NCBI GenBank assembly: GCA_025201805.1
Contig: MU619354.1
Location: 1-64,000, forward strand
Length of the DNA: 64,000 nt
Source of the DNA: Parasitella parasitica
Lineage: Eukaryota > Mucoromycota > Mucoromycetes > Mucorales > Mucoraceae
Direction of reading: 5' to 3'
Made by a program: the position numbers and the translations under genes
Notes under the pieces: model-generated
Told to the model about the DNA's origin: nothing
The model's database searches: none
The model's input: only the letters and a program-made list of their open reading frames with translations
Shown here: piece after piece, positions 23,844-36,339 of the stretch
Layout: each line of letters begins with the position of its first letter
Numbering within the stretch: position 1 is the first letter of the stretch

Positions 23844-24770
23844 ATGTCGAAGAGAGAAAACAAGGCCCTTTATTTCCAAAAGCTGACCAACTACTTGGAC
23901 ACCTACAAGTCCATCTTCATTGTCAATGTTGACAATGTCAGCTCTAACCAAATGCATCAAATCCGTTTCTCCCTCCGTGGTGAGGCTGTTGTCCTCATGG
24001 GTAAGAACACCATGGTTCGTCGTGCCTTGAAGGGTTTGATCGCTGAGCGTCCCGAACTTGAGAAGCTTCTCGGCTTCGTTAAGGGTAACATTGGTTTCGT
24101 TTTCACCAACGGTGACCTCAAGGCTATCCGTGAAAAGATCGTCTCCAACCGTGTCGCTGCTCCTGCTCGTGCTGGTGCCATTGCTCCTGATGATGTTACT
24201 GTTCCCGGTGGTAACACTGGTATGGAACCAGGAAAGACCTCTTTCTTCCAAGCCCTCGGTATCCCCACCAAGATTGCTCGTGGTACCATTGAAATCGTCT
24301 CTGATGTCAAGCTTGTCGCCGCTGGTACCAAGGTCGGTCCTTCCGAGGCTACCCTTTTGAACATGCTGAACATCTCTCCCTTTACCTACGGTATGGGTGT
24401 CGTTCAAATCTACGACGATGGATCTCTCTTCTCTGCCGAAGTTCTCGATGTTGAGGAGTCCCAATTGGTTGCCAACTTGTTGGCTGCTATCCGCGAGATT
24501 GCCTCCATCTCTCTTGCTGTTGGTTATCCTACCTTGGCTTCCGTTCCTCACTCTGTCATCAACGGATACAAGAACTTGTTGGCTGTCTCCGTCGCTTCCG
24601 ACTACACATTCCCCGGCTCTGAGCAAATCAAGGAATACATTGCTAACCCTGATGCTTTCGCTGTTGCTGCCCCCGCTGCTGCTGAGACCACTTCTGCCCC
24701 TGCTGCCGAGGCTGCTGCTGAGGAAGAGGAGGAAGAAGATGATGATATGGGTTTCGGTCTCTTTGATTAA
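23844..24770 (+). CDS. RPP0: 60S acidic ribosomal protein P0 (stalk base)
   Basis: 308 residues, intronless. It starts [18 protein letters not shown]. The L10 domain ([29 protein letters not shown]) is followed by the uL10 insertion, then an Ala-rich hinge ([20 protein letters not shown]) and the acidic tail [10 protein letters not shown]. Codons are strongly biased to C- or T-ending optimal codons (GGT, GCT, CTC, AAG, ATC), unlike neighbouring genes, as expected for high expression. P0 anchors P1/P2 on 28S rRNA. The long open frame on the opposite strand is a by-product of that codon bias. Confidence 0.98.
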   Translation: MSKRENKALYFQKLTNYLDTYKSIFIVNVDNVSSNQMHQIRFSLRGEAVVLMGKNTMVRRALKGLIAERPELEKLLGFVKGNIGFVFTNGDLKAIREKIVSNRVAAPARAGAIAPDDVTVPGGNTGMEPGKTSFFQALGIPTKIARGTIEIVSDVKLVAAGTKVGPSEATLLNMLNISPFTYGMGVVQIYDDGSLFSAEVLDVEESQLVANLLAAIREIASISLAVGYPTLASVPHSVINGYKNLLAVSVASDYTFPGSEQIKEYIANPDAFAVAAPAAAETTSAPAAEAAAEEEEEEDDDMGFGLFD

Positions 24771-25229
24771 ATTTCTTAAAATCAAGCTCATTTTGCTGTA
24801 AAAGTTTATTTTAAATAAATTCTCTTTTGTTCGTATCTGCAAGATAAACTCTCTATATTGCGCTACAATTTTATGTGTAGAATCTCTTATTCGAGCCATA
24901 ATATAAGTAAATTATTTCTCTGAATGGTGCCATCAACTTGATACGTAAAAATGCACATATTGTGTTACCTTGATAGACAACAGTAAAAATCATAATACAC
25001 ACAAAGTAGCTGGCATCATCAACCTTTCTTTGAAAAATAATGCAATGACAGATTCTACATGTTTACTAGATGAGCAGTGTTCCATACTCTTTTGAGTCTG
25101 TACTTGTATAAGGTATTTGTACTCCAATGAAATATTTAGTGTCCTACGTGATTAAAATGAAAATTATATATATAAAAGCATTGCCCCCTATTAATTTGCT
25201 TTATTTCTTTTTTCTTTCTTATATACATT
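24771..25229. other. Intergenic region RPP0 / coiled-coil gene
   Basis: About 460 bp. A TATATATAAAAG-like stretch near 25165-25175 and a TTTATTTCTTTTTTCTTTCTT pyrimidine run precede the next start codon at 25230. Nothing else was recognised. Confidence 0.5.
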
Positions 25230-28200
25230 ATGACGGAAACATCACCCCCTAGTGTTAAAAGCCGAATGTCTTCGTTAGAGGCCGCTGGCCTTGCAGGCGC
25301 AAGCAAAAAGCCTGCCCCATCTACTACACCTTCGTCTGTAAGGCCTTCAAAAACTCCCGCTGCTGCTACCAAAAGCACTGCAGCTAGATCAGCAACAGTT
25401 TCGTCTGCTCGCTCAACTGCTACTAAGCCAACTGCAAGCTCTATTCGAGCATCAAAGACACCGGTTACTAGCAGCACGGCAGCCAGACCACTTTCTACCC
25501 GAGCAACTGCTACACCTGGAGTAACCAGAAGAACGTCTGTAGTTTCGACTACATCTACTGTGTCTGCTTCATCTCCAAGTCCACCGCCCACGCGAAAGAC
25601 TACTGTTCCCTCTGTGCGTTCCACAACTAGTTCAATGGTAAGTAACGGAACCAAGGTAACGCCTACCGCGTCAACACCTCGCTCTGCTCGCGCTGCTGCT
25701 TCAGGCGCCTCTGCTACCCCTGTTCGTCGCACAGCTTCCGTAATTTCAAACGGTACAGGTGGTAGATCATCCGCTTCCCCATCCTCTACAACAACATCTA
25801 GTACCAAATCTGCTGAAATGATGGCGGAGCTAAAGGCTTTCAAGATCAAGGTAAATTGAGCCATGGCTACTTTAGGCATACAAAACAATATATTGATCTT
25901 GTGTTGCATAGCACGAAGAATTGGAAGCTCTATTAGCCGAAAAGCAATTTTTGATTGATAGTAAAGATGCTGATTTGAGCTCACTCAAAGAGAGATTAGA
26001 GAAAATCGAAACAGGTTTAGCTACCCCTGAGGATTTGGAACAAGAAAGTAGTAGCAGTGCTACTAATAATAAAGCTAATTCAGACTACGCGGGCGGTAGC
26101 AATGATGAAAACGGCACCGCTATTGCTGAAGTTCAGGAAGCGCTGGAGGAACTGAAATCGCAATTGAAAGAGGTTGAAAAATCGCGTGATGAGGCGTTAG
26201 AAAAGCAAAAAGAGGTAGCAAATCAACTCGAAGAAGAGAAGGCTGCATTGACGAGACAACAGGAAGAAGCCGAGGAATTATTGAGAGACCAGATGGAGAA
26301 ATTACGTGAAAAGCTGGAATTTGAAAAGAGGGAATTAGCTGATCGTATCATTGAAAAAGAGTCAGAGATGGTTCACCTTAGAAAAGACATGGATGAACTC
26401 CGTGATAGCATTCAGGTAAATAACTTTTTTAATATTTGATCTCGCTGGGAGGCTGAATAGATCCTATAACAGGACATGCACAAATCACACCAAACACGAA
26501 TGACAGCTTTCAGTAACCAATTGAATGAGCAACATGCTAATCAAATTACGGCTATGAAAGAAGATTATGAGGAGCAGCTAAGCAAATTACAAGAAACGTT
26601 GAAGCAATTGCAAGAACCTAATTTGGATGCAGAAAAGCAATTGGAAGCCCAAAAAGTTGAATTACTGGCTAGAATTGAGCATCTAGAATCTATTTCCGAA
26701 GAATCCAAGACAGAATTCGAAGCTGAATTAATTAAACTAAAGGAGGAATCTGTCCAGCAGTTGAAAGAACTAAATGCAGCCCATGAAACACAAAAAGATG
26801 AGATTTCTGCTACTTTAAAGGTTAGCTGCTACATTTCTTGATACATTTGTATAAACTCTGACATCAGATAATAGGAAGAAATCGCCTTGCTAAAAGTAAA
26901 GCACGAAAAAGAACTTGAGAATGTGAAAAGCCTTCATCACAGTGAGATTGACCAAGTGCAGGCAGCTATAGACGAAGCTCAAATCAGGAACATTCGATCA
27001 GAGGCCGAGGTAGGGTATAGATGATGGAAATTTAATGTAGAAACTGACAATTATTCCAGCAATTATGCCGCCAAGAGTTTGAAAAGGAATTAGCAACTGC
27101 AAAATTCGAGCATGAGTCTGTTTTGAGCGCTGCAAAAGAGGAGCAGGCGCGCATTAAAAAAGAAATTGAGTTATTAAAATCTACTGGAGAAGAACAAGGC
27201 ATTACATTGAAAGTTCAATATGAGCAACTTGTCGAAGAAGCGAAGGAGAGTGAAAAGGTATGTTAAATGAGCATATAATCATTAAAAGGCATCTTTAAAT
27301 AATGGCATTTTTTGTCAGGTTCGCCTTGAGGCAGAGTATGAAGTAAAATTAAACGAGCTCAAACTAGCCCATACGGAAGCTATGCAACTGCAAAACGCTC
27401 AGAGCCAAGATGAAGTCAAAATGGATATTGAAAATATCAAGACAGCACATGCCCAAGAACTTCATGATCTTGCCGAAAGCCATGCTAATGCCATCAAAGA
27501 AGTAAAGAATACTACGGTTGCGAATGCTCGCTCTGAAACCGAGCGTCAAGTTCGAGAAGAATTTGAAGCCAAAATTGAGCAAATGACTGCTAGCCATAAT
27601 CAAGCCATTGAGCAGCTTCAAAGCCATCATTCTAGTCGTATGGAGCAGTTGGAATCGGAATTGAAATCCGAGATCAGTAATCAAGTTGCCATTGTTCAAG
27701 AGCATCAAAATAAAGTTGATCAACTAATAGCTGAAAGGGAGGGCCATTTAGACACTATTCGCAAAGACATGGAGGACGCTTTAAAGGAAGTCCATCAAGG
27801 TGAAATTTCTCGTCTTGCAGCAGAGCACGAATCCAAGATTAATGAGTTGAAGCGAGACAACATTTTACAAAGAGACCGCGAACGTGAATCCATCGAAACC
27901 AAGCATCAACAAGCATTGTCCGAACTAAAATCCACTCATCAGGAAGTGCTAGCACAATTGGCAGAAAAGCACAGCGTTCAGTTGAATGAGGCTCTTAGCA
28001 CCACAAACAAAGCAGTAACTAGCGATTTATCTCAACAAATGGAAGCTGTCAATTCAAAGCATGAAGCCGCATTGGAAAACTTGACTGAAAAACACCAAGA
28101 GCAAATAAGTAAATTGGAGTCAAAAGCTAAACAAGATTTAGAAGCTACTATTGCAGAATTAAAGGAATATCATCATCAAGAATTAAATGATGTAACTGCC

Positions 28201-30559
28201 AAATTGAGCTCTACATCTGCCCATAACGATTCCCAAGTAATAGAAATTACTGCCAAATTTGAACAGGAAATTTCCGATTTAAAGTTAAGACATGCTGAAC
28301 AAGTAGAAAGTGTAACCAAGGAGCATGCTAGCCAAAGAGAGATTCATGCAAAGGAACTACAAAGATCACATGCAGCCGCTTATGATGCACTCAAAGAAGA
28401 ACATGGCATTTTGGTGAAAAATCTCGAGCAAGAATTGGAACAACGTTTGCAGGTCGCCATTGACAAGTTAAAAGCTGATTACAAAGCTGAGAATTCTGTT
28501 CTTGAGAGCCAGCATGAAACTGAGATTCAAGCGCTTGAAGCTAGGCATATCAAGGCGTTAGAGTCGATCCAATCTGAACTTAGTGCTAAAACTGATGAGC
28601 TATTGCAAACTAAAAAATCATTAACCGGGCAGGTAGACGCTCAACGTCAAGTATTGGAAACTTTAGAAATCAAGCACCAGGATGTGTTGAAACAATTGGA
28701 GACTCTTAAAGAAAATGACTCTGGCGAATTGACGAGTTTTATTGAAGAACACAACAAAGAACTAAGCCAGTTGAGAGAAGTAAACCAGCAGCTTGAAAAC
28801 AAATATAAACAAAAGATGGAAGAGCTAGAAGCATTGCACATTGCAGCACTCGATAACCTCACCAGTGAACAACAGTTGGCTGTAGAGTCTATTCAAGCAG
28901 AACACAAGGTTACACTGGATCAGGAACTAAGTTTACGTGATGAATTAAAGAGGCATCTAGATAATGAATCTGAAACGCTCAAGGAGACGCATCTCATTGC
29001 TATTCAAACTTTAAATGAAACACATCAACAAACCATTGCAGCATTACAAAACGAAATCGTTGAACTCAAGGAGAATCATCGTATCAATATTGACAAGGAA
29101 CTTGATCAAGTAAAGGATGAGCATCAAGTCGCGTTAAATCAATTAGCAACTAGCCATTCAGCCTATATTGAGGAGGTTCAAGCCTCGCATAAAGAAACAA
29201 TGAAACAATTTGAGGAAAGCCAAGAATCCAGAACAGTCGGTAACACTGAAAAGCTCAAGGTACAGTATAAATGTGTATTTATAGAAGTAAAATATGTGTA
29301 ACAGGGAATTTCTCATGAAAATTATGTTAGGTCGAACTACAACAAAAGTACGATAATATGCTGGAATGTGTTACTTTAGAGCACGAACAACTCATTGAAA
29401 AATTAAGACGAGAACACGAATTGCAATTCGAGACTTTACGATCCAAAGTTGAGGTAAATTTTCAGGTACAAAGAAAACATTTTGTACGACTTTCTAAATA
29501 GATCGAAAATAGACCGAAATAGCAGAAGATTATGAGGGACAAATGAACAAATTAGTGTCTGAGCACAATCAAACTAAAAATCAGTTAGAATCTCAAATCA
29601 AAGAAAGTATGGCTTTGATTGAATCAAACAAGAAAGATTATCAGCTACAGTTGTCAAAATTGACTTCAGAAAACGAGTCGAAATATCTTAAAAGCAATGA
29701 AGATATCACAGATAAAATGCAGCATGAAATTGAATCAATTCAATTGAAATGGCAACAAGAAAAGCAGAATCTACTTGAAAAACATCAAAAAGCCAGTGAA
29801 CTACTTTCTGATAAATTGACAGCTACAGAGAGTCAACTTGACAATATGACTAACCAATACAACCATAGTAATGACGAATTACGTACACTCAAAATAGCCT
29901 ATGAGAAAATGATCCAAGTCAAAGATAAAGAAATAAAAGAAGCAGCAGAAGAAAAGGTAAGCAACGATAATAAATAAATTGTAACTTTATTCACCGTCAA
30001 TTGCTCAAAAGACGGATGATATCCGGGTCCAATCCATTGTATTTCAACATCAAAAAGAGATAAATGTACTTCAGACGCAATTTCAGCAATTACTTGATTT
30101 GAAGGACAAGGAATTGGAAAGTTTTTCTTACAGGCTGAAGACGGTTACAACATCACAGCATAAGGACTTGGAAAAATTGACTCATGATTACCAACAAAAG
30201 TTAGCAGTTCTTGATGCAGAATGTCAAAGAAAGGAAGAAAACTTGAACTCAAAAACATTGGAACTCCGGTGGTCGACCGCGGAGTTTGAATCGTCTGAGG
30301 TAACAGCAAACTTCTTTTTATGGTAATAATTCTGACAACATTTTGTTAGACTAAATTGAAGGACCAGGGCGCGAAACTCCAGAAATTGGAAAATGAAAAT
30401 CAACATCTTCATCAGAAAGTGCAACAATGCCAAGAGGAGAATGCCCAAATGTTGAGGTAATTTGCAGACGCAGACAATAGTTTCAATTACTAACGGTTAT
30501 CACACAAACTATATAGACTTATCCATCAGCTTCAATCCGAAATGCACCATATCCATTAA
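25230..30559 (+). CDS. Very long coiled-coil protein with basic S/T/P-rich N-terminus
   Basis: A multi-exon gene encoding about 1,500 residues. The first exon (about 207 codons) is basic and rich in Ser, Thr, Pro and Ala (MTETSPPSVKSRMSSLEAAG, PSVRPSKTPAAATKS), with many TP/SP sites. Such regions often bind microtubules or DNA (inference). The rest is almost wholly charged heptad/hendecad coiled coil, with repeated EEL, KQLE and H-x3-L-x2-L patterns. The main exon (about 27320-29260) is 640 codons. The last exon, joined after ENAQMLR, ends LIHQLQSEMHHIH at 30559. Introns are 50-70 nt and preserve frame. No motor, CLIP, GRIP or SMC ATPase motif is visible, so I do not assign a function. Golgins, spindle-pole and septation scaffolds have similar composition. 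Confidence 0.85.
27400..29250 (+). repeat. Coding 11-residue (hendecad) His-marked periodicity within the coiled-coil gene
   Basis: Histidines recur exactly 11 residues apart in many places: HAQELHDLAESH, HQQALSELKSTH, HQEVLAQLAEKH, HEAALENLTEKH, HAEQVESVTKEH, HETEIQALEARH, HLIAIQTLNETH, HQVALNQLATSH, HSAYIEEVQASH. The shared pattern is H-x3-[ILV]-x2-[LV]-x3-H. Many units are separated by ordinary heptad coil, so this is a periodic sequence bias and not a perfect tandem repeat. Confidence 0.85.
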
Positions 30560-30754
30560 ACAGAATTTTTTCGATTTATAGCAGAAAAAACAAAGCGAGA
30601 GACCCACACGTGCTGCAAACTATATATAACCCAATCAAAAATAACCAATTTAACAAATATAAAAATAAAACATTTATCTTTTTATATACTTTTTTTTTCT
30701 TTTTCGCTCCACCTTTTTTCCTTTTCTTCCATTGAATCTTTTCTAATTGTGCAA

Positions 30755-33700
30755 ATGAGTCAACACAACTATGATGATTCTACAAACACCACAATTCCAT
30801 TAAAAAGAACACGAGCTAAGAGGAGCTGTGATTTCTGCAGGAAAAGAAAGGCACGATGCGATGCAGACCATATAGTACCTTGTTCAAATTGCAAAGCGGT
30901 AATGCATGTATTATCTGACATTTTGGGCCTTTTTAATCTCTTTTATTTTTGATAGTGGGGATTTAATTGCGAATTTTTAACAGTTAGAAAGAAAAGAGGA
31001 CCCCCCAGTGTGTGAGAATATGTTCCTCAATTAAATGTATCATTCGAATTTCTCTAATTTGCTATCGTAGTTATGTGGAAAACCTCGAAATTAGGTGTAA
31101 AAAGATGGAATCCCTTTTAACCTCTTTGACAAAGACATCTATAAAAGACATTGAAAGAAATGATTTCCGATTTGAATCTTTAAAATCTTGCGAAAAAGAC
31201 CTTGTACTCGATTATAAACAGGATCATGACGAACAACCAGATAACGATTCCCAAGAAGAAGATGTAGATGAAGCTGATTTGACAGAAGACGACTCTATAG
31301 AATCTTCGAATCATGACAATATGGAAGAAACTCTCGCTAATCTTAACGTTGACGATTACGACTCTATCAAGTATACAGGACATTCTGCTGGCTTGCAACT
31401 ACTCGACCAAAATTTATTTAAATCAAAGCCTTATGTGCAATGGCCTGGACGAGAAGATGTTGCTTTGCGTTTAATGTCTCAAAACGAATTGCTAGTTATT
31501 CGCTCATCTGGAAAGAAAGAAACGAGACTTGATGTTGGATTTTCATTAAACAGTTCTATTTTTGATGAAAAGGATACCTGGAAACCACAACAAAATACAT
31601 TGACAGATTCCTCATTACCTTCGACCAAACTGATCGAAAAAGCACTCCATCTGTACGTAAAATGATGTTACTACCTTATTGTTTACTGACTTATATTACA
31701 AATATAGTTATTTTAGCCATATTCATACATTTTTGCCGATAGTAAACAGAACCCGATTTGAAACACTTCAAGTCAAGAAGTCTTCTAGTTACAACACCTC
31801 AGACAACGTTCTCACCCAAGCCATACTAGCTGTTGCCTTTCGGTTTGCATCACGCCATTTTCCAAAGTTTTTTAACAGTAGAAAAGCGGCACTCTACGCC
31901 GATACTTATTTTAGAAAAGTAATGCAGAATTTACAAGATATCTACCGCGCTCGCCTGCGACATGTACAAGCTGCATTGCTGATGACCCTCTATTTGGATA
32001 TGGACGAAACAGCAGATGTTGAATCACTACAATGGCACACGTTAGGGAAAGCAATTCGAATGGCCCAAGACATTGGCTTGCATCGATCCTGCTCCAACTG
32101 GGATTTACCCCCTTCAGAAATTGAAACCAGACATCGTGTATTTTACGCCTGCTATATTCTAGATAGATTGATGGGTGCTCGCGCTGGAAAACCATTGACT
32201 ATTCTGGATCGTGATTTTGATACCGAACTGCCAGTTGCCCATGAAGTTCATGACAACAGTAACCATGCATGTGCCACAGGACCTTCTATTTATCATTCGT
32301 TCATCAAACTTATTAAATTGGCAGAAATCCTTGGCAGGGTTTTGAAGGCTTTGTATGCGCCCAAATCTAAGCATTCAAATGCAAACGCTGGTTTAGATGA
32401 CCCAACCATCCTTGCTGTATTTGACCGCCGTCTCAAAAACTGGAAGGCAAGCTTAGGTGAAACGACCGAAGATGGTGTCCATTGGTCTCAAGCTCAAAAA
32501 GGTAAATAAGCCCATTTATAGATTTAAAATAAGTCAATAGCTGAGAAAAATGTTGTAATTTTATTACAGTGAATCTTTTATTATTATATTACACCGTAAT
32601 GCTATTGTTGCATCGTCCGTTCATAGAGTTCTCATCGGCTGAAAAAAATTACGTTCAAGGATCTATCAATTTAGATGTATTAGCTGCAGATTCTCGACAA
32701 GCTTGTGAAAATGCAGCTTCCAACATCTCGGTTATTATAAGACAAAAACAATCATTGATGTCTGACCTGGACTCCTACGCGCCGTTTTGTTTACCCACCT
32801 GTTTCGTGTATTCCATGTTTCAGTCTTCTTTAATTCACTTGGCCATTGCTATCAGGAACCGTGATTCGTTACGCAGATTGAGATTACTTCAACGTTCTAT
32901 TGGACTATTAAAACAACATGAACAGCTTGTATCTGCACAAAGAGCACATCATATTTTGACCATGTTGGTGACAATCAATGGGATTAATATCAACAACTTA
33001 CTTGAAAACGAATCAACTGAAGATGAAGATCAATTTATTCTGGACGATGGTTTGTCCCAAAAAATTAGCCCTAATTTGCCAAAGCAAGCAGGTCCTAACG
33101 AACTACGCTTTGCGAATGATCAACCCGTGATAGACCAAATAGCAGCTACTACTGATATGATACGAGGCTGCGAAGAAAACGATGCTGCCATGCCAAAATC
33201 ATCCTGGTATCAACGAATGATGAATACAAGTATCATTGGCGGAATCACCTCTGATTTACACGAAAATTCTCGGCTTCATCATAATAGTGTATCCCGAATA
33301 CATACAACTGCATTGGATCAACTTTTACCCTTTTCAGATTTGGACAATAGAGGCCCCACAGTATACCCCCATCAAAATTATGATTTGGATACCATGAAAT
33401 CCCATCGATCCTCTACGGAAATTAGCGCATTTGATTCCATGTTACAGCAACAACAGCAGCAGCTGCAGTTGCAACAACATGATCATGGCCCAACACTTTT
33501 ATCTCATCAAATACTTCCAAGAACCGGCCTTACACCTACACCAGTTTATCCACCACAAACAACAGCAGACCACGAAACGCCTGCCATTCCTTCATTTCCT
33601 AGCAATTTTTTTGGAAACTTGCCACCTCAGCAATTGAATTATCCCAACTATACCTGTCCATCTCATGCAACTTCGACAATCACAACGACAAATGCCCCAT

Positions 33701-33804
33701 CTAGCTTAAATTGGAATGATTGGAATGCTTATTTAGGTCAACAACAACAACAGCACCCAATACCTCCTCAGCAACAACAACATCATCATAATCTCCACTG
33801 TTAA
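30755..33804 (+). CDS. Zn2Cys6 transcription factor with fungal_trans domain and Q/H-rich tail
   Basis: About 940 residues in about five exons. The zinc cluster spans an intron: CDFCRKRKARC-x6-CSNCKA joins to WGFNCEF, giving the sixth cysteine at the usual CX6 spacing, then RKKRGPP and a coiled linker YVENLEIRCKKMESLL after a second intron. The fungal_trans region includes YFSHIHTFLPIVNRTRFE, RFASRHFPKFF, WHTLGKAIRMAQDIGLHRS and the ERxRRVFY-like TRHRVFYACYILDRLMG, a strong family signature. After another intron, NLLLLYYTVMLLLHRPFIE follows. The C-terminus is Q-rich (CAA/CAG runs) and ends HHHHNLHC. Similar architecture is seen in regulators of sugar or gluconeogenic metabolism, but the target is unknown. 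Confidence 0.93.
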
Positions 33805-34766
33805 ATACCTTGTTTTATTTATATAATTAGATATAATGTATAAATATATATATATGCCTTCTTTCCTTTCCTTTCCTTCTGATATGATTTATATGTGCAA
33901 TAAATTTATGTTCAAGATAAGGTTCTATGCAGGCAAGTTTATGGACTATGCAACTTCATCTTTTTATTTATATATGTAGAAAAGTACTTGGGATACTTAA
34001 ATCAAAATATAAAAGTATTTAGTTATCACATCTAGGAGAGAATTGAGCAACATATGCTATTGTACAAAATGTATAATGCTTCAAACTCGGTGTCAAAGAG
34101 AGATAAATAATAATAAAATGAGCTGGTTTCCATTGCTTCGCGGCGCTCAGCCGAGGTTTTTTTTAATGCAACCAATTCAGTCAAAGAAATAAACTACTTT
34201 TGCAAATAAGCCTTAATATATGCTTCACCCAATGAAAATAAAGTTTACACCAGTTAGCCCTGATCATGATGGTGTCAAACAAGTATGAGACATGACTTGG
34301 TTTATTCTTTATGCAAAGGTAGAGACGTTTATATGTATTTTTGAATGAAATCTGATGAATTCTGTAGCCGATCGTTTTTGTATAGACCGCGCAAAGGAAG
34401 CAAGTTATGTCTCAAGAGTTACTCCATGGTATGATTTGCATGTCTGATCTTAGGTAGACGCCGTTTCCTTTAATGGATCAAAAACAACACCGCCGGCGCG
34501 CCGTAACGTAGTGAAAGTATGAACAGTTAGTATTGTTAGCGTTGACAAGTGAACAGAAGAAATATTAAAACTTTCGAGCAAGTTTCACGAAGCGATGCAG
34601 ACCAGCTCGTATTCTGTACGAAGGCACCATTAATCATGCTGTGCTCCCTAAAAAGCGATTTTTGACGGTGCTTCTTGCTCAGCACATTATTAATTATAAT
34701 CCGAGATTTCCAGCAAGTGTTAATATTCTTTTCTTTTTTAACTTGTACTACTAATATCGCACTCTT
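33805..34766. other. Intergenic region holding repeat family C copy 2
   Basis: About 960 bp. A CTTTCCTTTCCTTTCCTTC run lies at about 33858-33876, a family C repeat at 34204-34440, and a GC-rich palindrome CGGCGCGCCG near 34494-34503 in otherwise AT-rich DNA. No gene seen. Confidence 0.55.
34204..34440 (+). repeat. Dispersed repeat family C, copy 2
   Basis: Plus-oriented match to 18113-18345, with the blocks listed for copy 1. Divergence is high (many substitutions and small gaps), so the insertions are old. Confidence 0.6.
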
Positions 34767-35630
34767 ATGAACAACAACAACAATATTCTCGAGGAAGAGC
34801 CACCAAGTTACAATCATGCTATTCAGTCAAACACTGGCCCAAATAATGAAGTGTACCGCTTTGGAAAGTTCAATGACGCTTCATTCGACTCATTTGAACG
34901 AGGCGAAATGTTCATCCAGGCGTTTTCAACGCAAATAGACGCTTTTCCTATCATACAAGCTCAAGAAATTGGAAATAATGGGTTTCTCAACACCATACAA
35001 ATCGATACCAATATCCAAAATAATCAATTATTCAAGCACCTTAAGGCGAGCCCACAAAACTCGGCTTATGTTGTTGAGCAGCAAGATAATGTTCGATTCT
35101 GGCCTGGAATTAATCTTAATCACGGACCACTCGAAGATTTCGACGCAGTTGCTTTAGCATCCCATCCATTTTTAAAGATATCCGAGTATAATGGTCAGAA
35201 CAAGTATGAGCATCAAACCATGACACATCATTATTTTGAGATTACGGTTCAACAAGCAAGCCCAAATGTAGTGATGGCTATTGGTCTTTGCACAAAACCT
35301 TATCCAATTTTCCGCATGCCAGGCTGGAATAAATTTTCTGTAGGATATCATAGCGATGATGGCCATAAGTTTTGCGACGATGCTACAGGTGGACAATCGT
35401 ATGGCCCTAGCTGGTCTGTAGGCGAAACTGTTGGATGCCTATATGCTCCAGAGACCGGTAGCGTTACTTTTACTCTCAATGGTATGACTGCGGGACAAGC
35501 GTTTTCGGGGCTGATGCGCCACAACTACTTTCCAAGTGTAGGTGCTGATGGCCCAGCACAAATACAAGTTAATTTTGGGAGACAACCTTTTAAATTTAAC
35601 GTAGATAATTGGGCTGGGCAATATATTTAG
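34767..35630 (+). CDS. SPRY-domain protein with N-terminal PPxY motif
   Basis: 287 residues, intronless. The N-terminus MNNNNNILEEEPPSYNHAIQ carries a PPSY motif. The central and C-terminal part is a SPRY domain: HHYFEITVQQASPNVVMAIGLC, then GWNKFSVGYHSDDGHKF, GPSWSVGETVGCLYAPETG and VTFTLNGMTAGQAF. SPRY plus PY is the plan of yeast Ssh4/Ear1, adaptors that bring Rsp5 ubiquitin ligase to endosomal cargo. Unlike those proteins, no transmembrane helix is visible, so an adaptor role is only suggested. I kept the first ATG because no upstream open exon is evident. Confidence 0.85.
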   Translation: MNNNNNILEEEPPSYNHAIQSNTGPNNEVYRFGKFNDASFDSFERGEMFIQAFSTQIDAFPIIQAQEIGNNGFLNTIQIDTNIQNNQLFKHLKASPQNSAYVVEQQDNVRFWPGINLNHGPLEDFDAVALASHPFLKISEYNGQNKYEHQTMTHHYFEITVQQASPNVVMAIGLCTKPYPIFRMPGWNKFSVGYHSDDGHKFCDDATGGQSYGPSWSVGETVGCLYAPETGSVTFTLNGMTAGQAFSGLMRHNYFPSVGADGPAQIQVNFGRQPFKFNVDNWAGQYI

Positions 35631-36339
35631 CTCGTGTAAGAGACATTTATCCAGTTCTATAAAGCATTGGAAACATTTTAGCAAATTTGTAATGGCCATA
35701 GTCTTAGCTTTCATTTTATTCAAGTAATAGACGTCTTAACAAAAGAATATCTTTTTCGATTACTCTTACAAAGATAATCAGAGAACCTTCGAGATCAAAC
35801 CTCAAGCTATCAAATTAAAGTTGTTGGCAAAGTGAGATCTATAAAAGAATGGCTACTACTCTTTAAAATGCGTAATACCTATTACATTTGCTGAGCAGTT
35901 TATACCTTCCATCAGGTTAGCTAATACGCCTCGTATTAGACTATTGAAATTACTACCTATTTCGACACAACCAGTACATAAAATTAAAATTTATCCCATC
36001 AGTGTTTGACATGGAGGTGTTTGTCGATTGTCGCTAATAAAAACTCTATATATAGTTTAAAAACTCAAAAGTAGATACCCGAGCGTCAGGCCCATCCCAA
36101 CAATTTATAGAACATACAAATTGATAAAGAAAATCCAAGGGTCTGCTGCCAAAGATATGTATTAAAAAAAATAAAGTGTCTTTGATATTATAGTTGAGAA
36201 GAGATTACAACGGAATAGTCAACAGTATTGATATAATTATGTAGGGTCGAACATTTGTAACGTATCAGCAGATTGTGAGTGATTGGATAAATTGCAATTC
36301 ATAGATCCAATGCATAATGCTTGAACACAGAAAAAAAAA
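35631..36339. other. Convergent intergenic spacer
   Basis: About 710 bp of AT-rich DNA between the SPRY gene and the endosulfine gene. It holds a short TATATATAG run near 36048. No gene or repeat recognised. Confidence 0.55.

Noticed and set aside
23796-24899. 367-codon open frame antisense to RPP0
   Set aside because: It mirrors the extreme codon bias of RPP0 (few stop-generating triplets on the reverse strand), shows no domain and extends just past both gene ends.
25136-25984. 282-codon minus-strand frame over the first exon of the coiled-coil gene
   Set aside because: A by-product of the S/T/A-rich composition of the real plus-strand exon. Its translation is a biased V/D/E/L string without domains.
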